From positions 1 to 56,450 of the forward strand of contig JBBRAO010000021.1 in assembly GCA_038206725.1 (NCBI GenBank): a stretch of DNA of 56,450 nucleotides, in the 5' to 3' direction. How positions within the stretch are numbered: position 1 is the first letter of the stretch; each line of letters begins with the position of its first letter. Origin of the DNA: JBAXXL01 sp038206725 (GTDB lineage: Bacteria; Bacteroidota; Ignavibacteria; Kapaibacteriales; UBA2268). This document shows, one piece after another, positions 51,089 through 56,450 of this stretch. The position numbers and the translations under genes are program-made. A model generated the notes under the pieces. That model was not told the origin of the DNA. It searched no databases and was given only the letters and a program-made list of their open reading frames with translations.

Positions 51089-51166
51089 GTATTAAAATTT
51101 GGTCAAGTCAAGAATTATACTTAATTTAGGTTTCAAAAACAATTGTAAATTTAACTTTCTTGAATT

Positions 51167-53008
51167 ATGAATACAAAATTAGTATTTTTGATTGCATTGT
51201 GCTTTGCTTTAACATCAATAGGACATTTATCGTCCGCTATCTTACCTACCTTACCACAGATATATATTGATACAAAATATGATCCACCTGAGGGTGGAAA
51301 AATTATCTCCATTAGTACTTCAGCGGCTTTTCAAGCGGCTTTACAGTCCTCTAAATTAGGCGATATAATCGAACTGCAAGCAGGTGTGACTTATAATGGA
51401 CCGTTTACACTACCGAACAAAACAACTGGCACCGGATGGATTTATATCCGTTCTTCCGATTATTCAGGTTTACCTGCGCCTTGCAATAGGGTCAGTCCCG
51501 CCGACGCTGTAAATATGCCCAAGATTGTCGCGGCTACTGCCGCAGGATTGGTAATCGGCACTGCTTCAAAAGCGCATCATTTCCGATTTGTAGGAATTGA
51601 AATCGCGCCAACCACCAATAGCTATCTCTACAATGTTGTAAATATCGGTAATGGTGAAAAATTAGCAAGTGATCAGCCGAATAATATCGTTTTCGACCGC
51701 TGTTATATCCACGGTGATCCAAACACCGGAAGCCGCAGAGGAGTTTTGATGAATGGAGCTTATGTTTCAGTTATTGATTCTTATGTTTCGGATTGCAAGG
51801 AAGAAGGAGCGGATAGTCAAGCTCTCGCTATGTATAGCGGAACCGGACCTATAAAAATAGTGAATAATTATTTAGAGGGAGCCGGAGAAAATGTGATTTT
51901 TGGTGGGAGCGATCCGAGCATACCTAATGCTGTCCCTTCCGATATTGAGATCCGCTGTAATTTATTTTTCAAGCCATTGAAATGGATGAACGAAAAGTGG
52001 TCTATAAAAAACCTGCTTGAATTCAAGAATGCCCAACGTGTTTTGGTCGAGGGAAATCGCTTGGAAAATTGCTGGCCCCAAGCTCAAAACGGTTTTGCTT
52101 TACTTTTTACTCCGCGCAACCAGAATAACACAGCACCTTGGTCGGTAGTTCAGGACATAACTTTCCGTTTTAATACATTTGTAAACGTGGCGCAAGGTTT
52201 GAATTTATCAGGATATGACGCTCCAAATAAAAGCGAAAGAACATCGCGAATTCTTATTCAAAATAATGTGCTGAATGTTACAAACCTCGGAACCGGTGGT
52301 GACGGACGAATGTTTCAAATACTTAATGGATCAACCGATGTTATACTTGACCATAATACAGGCTTTTGCACTAATGCTTATTTGGTAGCGGATGGTAAAC
52401 CAAAAACGGATTTCTTTGTATTTAAAAATAATCTCATATCGCACGGTGTTTATGGATTTGTTGGCAGTGGAATGGCTTATGCTAACACTACACTTGCGGC
52501 GTATTTTAATCCTAATTGGGAAGTTGTTAAAAATGCGGACATCGGCGGCTCTGCAACAAATTATCCTATAGACAACTATTTTCCAAAGAATAACGTAGCG
52601 GTTGGTTTTGTGGATTTTGCAGGAGGTGATTATCGTTTGACCGCATCAAGCCCATATAAAGCATTAGGAACCGATGGAAAAGATTTGGGTGCCGATATTG
52701 ACTCAATAGCAATTCTGAGCGTTTATAAAGGTGATGGACCTATAAGCGTTCGAGAATCAAATCCGCAAGTGGATGTGGTTTTATATCCTCAACCGGCGGA
52801 TAATTATATGAGAATTCAGACCGATATGAAAAATGATTTGAATGCGGAAATTATTATTTGCGACTTATTAGGAAACACGGCTAATTCAACAATGCGGAAT
52901 TCAAGTGATCAACCAATTGACACGTCCAAACTTCCAAATGGCATCTATATATTGATATTTAGAAGCGAAGGAAGTGTTGCCGTTCGTAAGTTTATAGTTT
53001 TACATTAA
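51167..53008 (+). CDS. Secreted right-handed beta-helix (pectate-lyase-like) protein, T9SS-sorted
   Basis: 613 residues with a signal peptide (MNTKLVFLIALCFALTSIG). Residues about 45-500 are a parallel beta-helix of the pectate-lyase/right-handed beta-helix type with many Asn-ladder-like turns (NIVFDRCYIHGD, IKIVNNYLEGAGENVIFGG, ILIQNNVLNVTNL, FFVFKNNLISHG). The region GDIIELQAGVTYNGPFTLP is the usual helix entry. The last 80 residues are a type A sorting domain (VVLYPQPADNYMRIQTD to VRKFIVLH). A polysaccharide lyase or carbohydrate-binding role is likely, but I cannot identify catalytic residues. Confidence 0.85.
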   Translation: MNTKLVFLIALCFALTSIGHLSSAILPTLPQIYIDTKYDPPEGGKIISISTSAAFQAALQSSKLGDIIELQAGVTYNGPFTLPNKTTGTGWIYIRSSDYSGLPAPCNRVSPADAVNMPKIVAATAAGLVIGTASKAHHFRFVGIEIAPTTNSYLYNVVNIGNGEKLASDQPNNIVFDRCYIHGDPNTGSRRGVLMNGAYVSVIDSYVSDCKEEGADSQALAMYSGTGPIKIVNNYLEGAGENVIFGGSDPSIPNAVPSDIEIRCNLFFKPLKWMNEKWSIKNLLEFKNAQRVLVEGNRLENCWPQAQNGFALLFTPRNQNNTAPWSVVQDITFRFNTFVNVAQGLNLSGYDAPNKSERTSRILIQNNVLNVTNLGTGGDGRMFQILNGSTDVILDHNTGFCTNAYLVADGKPKTDFFVFKNNLISHGVYGFVGSGMAYANTTLAAYFNPNWEVVKNADIGGSATNYPIDNYFPKNNVAVGFVDFAGGDYRLTASSPYKALGTDGKDLGADIDSIAILSVYKGDGPISVRESNPQVDVVLYPQPADNYMRIQTDMKNDLNAEIIICDLLGNTANSTMRNSSDQPIDTSKLPNGIYILIFRSEGSVAVRKFIVLH

Positions 53009-53030
53009 TGGTGTTGTAGTACAAACCCAC

Positions 53031-53161
53031 AGGGCCGTCTCAAAACTTAATTTTAGGATGACAAGCAAGGATGCTTATCCCACCAAGTTATTGAATTGAA
53101 GGTGGGTCAATCATCCTTGATTGACTAATATTTTGATAATTTTGAGTTGTGAGACAGCCCC
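53031..53161. repeat. Palindromic MITE-like element, copy 3 (131 bp)
   Basis: Same length and nearly the same sequence as 4911-5041, 48 kb away. The right end is TGAGACAGCCCC; the left end has two changes (AGGGCCGTCTCA), which weakens the outer pairing. It lies just after the T9SS gene stop and faces greA. Confidence 0.85.
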
Positions 53162-53201
53162 ACGAGATGTTTTATTGGGAGCTTGACAACGAGAAATTTC
53201 T

Positions 53202-53233
53202 AAAAAAAAAGACGCCGCTATTAAGCAACGTCT
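53202..53233 (-). terminator. Terminator of greA
   Basis: On the minus strand AGACGTTGC pairs with GCGGCGTCT (two G-U pairs) around TTAATA and runs into nine T, about 31 bases after the greA stop. Its left arm resembles the GAGACGTTGC palindrome family. Confidence 0.75.
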
Positions 53234-53263
53234 CTGATAATTTTTCAAGATTATGAAGAAATA

Positions 53264-53731
53264 TTACGATATTCCTAATACTTCGAATTGCTGAACACCC
53301 GTCGGTAAATTCATATCGGCTATTTCGCCAAGCTTTTTAGCAAGGAGACATTTCCCCAAAGGTGAAGCGGTAGATAGTTTGCCTTTTTCATAATCAGCTT
53401 CAGCGTCGGATACCAGAGTATAATCGAAAATCTTGCCTGTTTTTACATTTTTTATTTTAACTTTAGACAGAATATGCACCTCGCCATCGGGGAATTCGCT
53501 CAAGTCAATTACCTGACAATTAGATAACACTTTAGAAATTTTCGATATTTTCAATTCGAGCATTCCTTGAGCATCTTTCGCGGCGTCATAATCAGCATTT
53601 TCCGAAAGGTCACCGTGTGAACGCGCTTCAGCTATTTTCAAAGCTATATCCTTGCGTTCGTGTACCTGCAGATAATGCAATTCGTCTTCTAATTCTTTTC
53701 TTTTTTCTTTAGTTAGTAAAATAGCTGCCAT
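53264..53731 (-). CDS. greA: Transcript cleavage factor GreA
   Basis: 155 residues from the ATG at 53731, chosen because it gives the usual start (AAILLTKEKRKELEDEL) with GAGG 7 bases upstream. Seen: the N-terminal coiled coil with the acidic tip ARSHGDLSENADYDAAKDAQ, and the C-terminal FKBP-like domain ending TASPLGKCLLAKKLGEIADM and FEVLGI. GreA rescues backtracked RNA polymerase by stimulating RNA cleavage. A strong terminator hairpin upstream separates it from ribBA. Confidence 0.93.
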   Translation of the reverse strand: MAAILLTKEKRKELEDELHYLQVHERKDIALKIAEARSHGDLSENADYDAAKDAQGMLELKISKISKVLSNCQVIDLSEFPDGEVHILSKVKIKNVKTGKIFDYTLVSDAEADYEKGKLSTASPLGKCLLAKKLGEIADMNLPTGVQQFEVLGIS

Positions 53732-53766
53732 AAACATCCTCATTAGATTAATAATTCATTTTCGTA

Positions 53767-53799
53767 TAAAAAAATACTGCTTATATAAAGCAGTATTTT
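53767..53799 (-). terminator. Terminator of ribBA
   Basis: A perfect 12-bp stem (AAAATACTGCTT with AAGCAGTATTTT) around 5 bases, followed on the minus strand by a T-run. It begins 24 bases after the ribBA stop codon. Part of it (CTGCTTATATAAA) is repeated next door at 53807-53819. Confidence 0.85.
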
Positions 53800-53823
53800 A
53801 GAGCTTCTGCTTATATAAATCTA

Positions 53824-55041
53824 TTATAAATTTGTTAAATCGTGTCCCATTTTCTCTTTTTTAGCACATAGATATCTGTAATTTATATCGTTAGGCGTTG
53901 TTTCCAATGGTACTTGCTCTACAACCTCCAATCCATAAGCGGTCAGTCCGACTCTCTTAGCGGGGTTATTCGTCATCAATCTCATTTTCCCTACCCCCAG
54001 ATAACGGAGTATTTGGGCACCTATACCGTAATCTCTTTCATCGGCTTCGAAGCCTAATTCTAAGTTTGCTTCTACGGTGTCGTAGCCTTTTTCTTGAAGT
54101 ACATACGCTTTCATTTTATTTGCCAGCCCGATCCCGCGACCTTCTTGGCGCATATACACCAAGACACCGCGACCTTCTTCCTCAATCCGAGCTAAAGCTT
54201 TGTGCAGTTGTGATCCGCAATCACAGCGCATCGAACCGAATATATCACCGGTTAAACATTCGGAGTGGACACGTACCAAAACCGGTTCGTCTTTTGTCCA
54301 ATGTCCTTTCGTTAAGGCAACGTGTTCTTTGCCGTCCACAGCGTTGGTGAAAACATTGACTACAAATGTTCCCATCGATGTAGGTAAATTCGCCTTTGCA
54401 ACACACTCTACCAAAGTATCGTGTTTCAATCTATATTCAATTAAATCTTTCACTGTGATGATTTTCATTTTGTGTTCTTCGGCGAAACATTCAAGTTCTT
54501 GTCGGCGAGCCATTTCGCCGTTTTCCTGAATGATTTCACAAAGAACTCCGCTCGCTTTCAAACCAGCCAAGCGCATCAAATCAATCGTTGCTTCAGTGTG
54601 TCCTGCTCTGCGAAGAACACCGCCATCGCGGGCGATAAGCGGGAAAATGTGCCCCGGACGCATCAAATCATAAGGTTGGGTCTCGGGATTTACTAATGCT
54701 CTAATAGTTGCCGCACGGTCGTGAGCCGATATTCCTGTCGATGTACCGTGACGGTAATCAACAGAAACTGTAAAGTTAGTGTCGTGAATGGCAGTATTTT
54801 GCTGTACCATACGGTCTAATTCCAATTCGTGAGCTCTTTCTTCGGTTATAGAAACGCATATTAGCCCCTTACCTTTAGAGCTCATAAAATTGACAACTTC
54901 GCTGGTACAAAATTCGGAGGCGACTATTAAATCGCCTTCGTTTTCTCTACCTTCGTCATCCATTACAATAACCATTTTGCCGGATTCTAAATCAATCAGA
55001 GCTTCATCTATTGTGTTTAGCATTTTTCTAACATATCCCAT
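53824..55041 (-). CDS. ribBA: Bifunctional 3,4-dihydroxy-2-butanone-4-phosphate synthase / GTP cyclohydrolase II
   Basis: 405 residues catalysing the two entry reactions of riboflavin synthesis. N-terminal DHBP synthase (1-205): DDEGRENEGDLIVASEF, HGTSTGISAHDRA, RPGHIFPLIARDGGVLRRAG and HTEATIDL. C-terminal GTP cyclohydrolase II (206-405): RVHSECLTGDIFGSMRCDCG with the three zinc cysteines, and VLVYMRQEGRGIGLANKMKA. Both halves look active. The Met at residue 7 is an alternative start. I see no FMN riboswitch in the 99-base gap upstream. Confidence 0.97.
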   Translation of the reverse strand: MGYVRKMLNTIDEALIDLESGKMVIVMDDEGRENEGDLIVASEFCTSEVVNFMSSKGKGLICVSITEERAHELELDRMVQQNTAIHDTNFTVSVDYRHGTSTGISAHDRAATIRALVNPETQPYDLMRPGHIFPLIARDGGVLRRAGHTEATIDLMRLAGLKASGVLCEIIQENGEMARRQELECFAEEHKMKIITVKDLIEYRLKHDTLVECVAKANLPTSMGTFVVNVFTNAVDGKEHVALTKGHWTKDEPVLVRVHSECLTGDIFGSMRCDCGSQLHKALARIEEEGRGVLVYMRQEGRGIGLANKMKAYVLQEKGYDTVEANLELGFEADERDYGIGAQILRYLGVGKMRLMTNNPAKRVGLTAYGLEVVEQVPLETTPNDINYRYLCAKKEKMGHDLTNL

Positions 55042-55043
55042 AC

Positions 55044-55092
55044 AAAAAAGAAAAACAAATCTTCCATCCGTTTTGTGGGAGATGAAAGATTT
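55044..55092 (-). terminator. Terminator after yajC
   Basis: On the minus strand AAATCTTTCATC pairs with GATGGAAGATTT (one mismatch) around 12 bases and is followed by a T-rich stretch (GTTTTTCTTTTTT), about 50 bases after the yajC stop. Confidence 0.7.
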
Positions 55093-55140
55093 TATTATTC
55101 AAAATTAGCAATTTTTTTTCAATTACTATATATATTCTTA

Positions 55141-55485
55141 TTATTCTTCGAAATTTCCGCTGTCAACTTTGGTTGTTACAAACGATTTTTCGATCTTCAT
55201 TTTTACATTTGTATCAATTTCAATTGTAATCGTTTTGTCGTCTTTAGCAACGATTTTACCGTGAATACCGGAAGTAGTGATAATTTTATCGCCGCGTTTC
55301 AAATCGTTCAACATAGCTAAATGCGCTTTTTGACGTTTTTTTTGCGGTAAAATTGAAAATATATATAGAACAGCAAACATACCAACCATTAAAATGATTA
55401 GGGGTATAAAAGAGCCGCCTTGAGCGCCTGCCGCACCTTGTCCGCCTGCCGGTGCCATTAGTAATACATTAAGTATTGCAAACAT
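55141..55485 (-). CDS. yajC: Preprotein translocase subunit YajC
   Basis: 114 residues, with a Gly/Ala/Gln-rich N-terminal segment, one membrane helix (FIPLIILMVGMFAVLYIFSI, about 26-45), then PQKKRQKAHLAMLNDLKRGD and KIITTSGIHGKIVAKDDKT, the diagnostic YajC core. It associates with SecDF and supports protein export. It follows tgt with a 23-base gap, the order usual in many bacteria (tgt-yajC-secD), but here ribBA follows instead of secD. Confidence 0.95.
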   Translation of the reverse strand: MFAILNVLLMAPAGGQGAAGAQGGSFIPLIILMVGMFAVLYIFSILPQKKRQKAHLAMLNDLKRGDKIITTSGIHGKIVAKDDKTITIEIDTNVKMKIEKSFVTTKVDSGNFEE

Positions 55486-55508
55486 TTTTTTCCTCGTATT
55501 TAATTATA

Positions 55509-56450
55509 TTATTTATAAATTTCTAACATATAGTTTTTCCACGGACGAAATTCTCCGCACATTATTTTTTCTCGGGCGTTTTTTACTAACCACAGATAAA
55601 ACGCGATGTTTTGCAAGGAAGCCAATTGAAGCCCAAGTAGTTCTTCGGCTTTGAAAAGATGGTGCAGATAACCAAGCGAAAAGTTTTGGCTCGCGTAATC
55701 GTTGAGACCCGGATCAATTTGTTCTTCCGACAGCTTGTATTGGGCATTGCGGATATTTATTTTTCCACGGGTAGTGAATAGCTGTCCATTACGGGCATTA
55801 CGAGTCGGCATCACACAATCGAACATATCTATTCCGCGGTCTATACATTCCAAAATGTTCTGCGGAGTGCCGACACCCATCAAATATCTTGGTTTGTCTT
55901 TCGGCATTATTTCAGTGCATAAATCCGTCAAGTCGTACATTACTTCTGTCGGCTCGCCCACGGACAGTCCACCGATTGCAAAACCGTCATACTCCATTTC
56001 GGTCATTCTACGTATATATTCTTCGCGCAAATCAGGGAACATACCGCCTTGCCCTATTGCAAAATGAAATTGGCGGTGTCCGTATTTTGGCTCACTGTTC
56101 AGAAAAGCTTGTTCAGCCATTTTTGCCCAGCTCAGAGAAAGCTCGAGAGATTTTTTTGTATAATCCTTTTCCGCGGGATATGGAACACATTCATCGAGCA
56201 CCATCATAATATCGGAGCCGATATTGCGCTGAATTTCCACAACTTTCTCAGGTGAGAAAAAATGCTTCGAACCGTCAATATGCGAACTAAAGCGAACTCC
56301 CTCCGGAGTCAGCTTTCGAAGTTCCTGTAATGAGAACACTTGGTATCCGCCGCTATCCGTCAAAATAGGTCTATCCCAATTCATAAATTTGTGCAATCCT
56401 CCGAACGCGTTCAAAGTCCCATCACCCGGACGGAGATACAAGTGGTATGT
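55509..56450 (-). CDS. tgt: tRNA-guanine transglycosylase, 5' end outside window
   Basis: 314 residues are visible; the frame stays open to the edge (TYHLYLRPG), so about 60 N-terminal residues are missing. Tgt exchanges guanine 34 of certain tRNAs for a queuosine precursor. Seen: the general-base region ILTDSGGYQVFSL, IGSDIMMVLDEC, GFAIGGLSVGEP, YLMGVGTPQNILECI and the nucleophile Asp in MFDCVMPTRNARNGQ. The C-terminal zinc site is altered: where other Tgt proteins have C-x-C-x2-C before the YLRHLF segment, this one reads GLNDYASQNF, with no Cys; the His in YLHHLF remains. Confidence 0.93.
   Translation of the reverse strand, partial: TYHLYLRPGDGTLNAFGGLHKFMNWDRPILTDSGGYQVFSLQELRKLTPEGVRFSSHIDGSKHFFSPEKVVEIQRNIGSDIMMVLDECVPYPAEKDYTKKSLELSLSWAKMAEQAFLNSEPKYGHRQFHFAIGQGGMFPDLREEYIRRMTEMEYDGFAIGGLSVGEPTEVMYDLTDLCTEIMPKDKPRYLMGVGTPQNILECIDRGIDMFDCVMPTRNARNGQLFTTRGKINIRNAQYKLSEEQIDPGLNDYASQNFSLGYLHHLFKAEELLGLQLASLQNIAFYLWLVKNAREKIMCGEFRPWKNYMLEIYK

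Noticed and set aside
55042..55140. FMN riboswitch before ribBA
   Set aside because: The gap is too short and holds only the yajC terminator hairpin.

Overview
The window reads as a chromosomal piece of an AT-rich bacterium of the Bacteroidota/Chlorobiota (FCB) group. Three large secreted proteins end in type IX secretion (T9SS) type A sorting domains. A match to the Bacteroidota promoter form TTTG-N19-TAnnTTTG lies upstream of lspA. Several core genes (ribBA, lspA, greA, mltG, smc, tgt-yajC) look like FCB-group versions. A genus cannot be named from the sequence alone; Kapabacteria or Ignavibacteria-like lineages are possible.

Layout: (1) 1-1623, minus: the 5' part of a type IIG (Eco57I-like) restriction-modification enzyme cut by the window edge. 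(2) 2010-4802: a T9SS protein, followed by a terminator and a palindromic MITE-like element. (3) 5124-7817, minus: the lspA - glutamine amidotransferase - OsmC - folB - folK cluster. (4) 7953-10797: a SpoT/Rel homologue whose synthetase half is degenerate, then a periplasmic FKBP isomerase. (5) 11070-15659: a 1529-residue T9SS protein. (6) 16289-19265, minus: an ECF sigma factor, an anti-sigma factor fused to a beta-barrel-like domain, and an MFS transporter. (7) 19388-23488, minus: a compact restriction-modification operon (C5 methyltransferase, DUF3883 nuclease, second C5 methyltransferase, winged-helix protein with tandem repeats) trailed by a nuclease-gene remnant. (8) 23513-31866: an M28 peptidase, a PAS-rich histidine-kinase-like protein lacking its phospho-accepting histidine, a lipoprotein, a secreted PepF-like peptidase and an orphan secreted protein. 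(9) 31867-36605, minus: a second complete type IIG enzyme whose 3' end is duplicated on the far side of a DUF3800 gene. (10) 36931-43622: a TolC/adaptor/ABC efflux operon with mtgA, and a divergent paralogous permease. (11) 43623-45299: a repeat-rich island holding hicAB between near-identical 206-207 bp direct repeats. (12) 45300-56450: a degenerate HAD-like lipoprotein, smc-mltG, a T9SS beta-helix protein, greA, ribBA, yajC and tgt (cut by the window edge).

The accessory parts hold three restriction-modification loci, a toxin-antitoxin pair, a DUF3800 gene, a nuclease remnant and several families of palindromic intergenic repeats. One repeat has inserted in frame inside a restriction-modification gene. 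A second theme is proteins of recognisable enzyme families that have lost catalytic or metal-binding residues: the SpoT synthetase half, the histidine kinase, the HAD lipoprotein and the Tgt zinc site. All family calls are from motif reading by eye; no database search was run.
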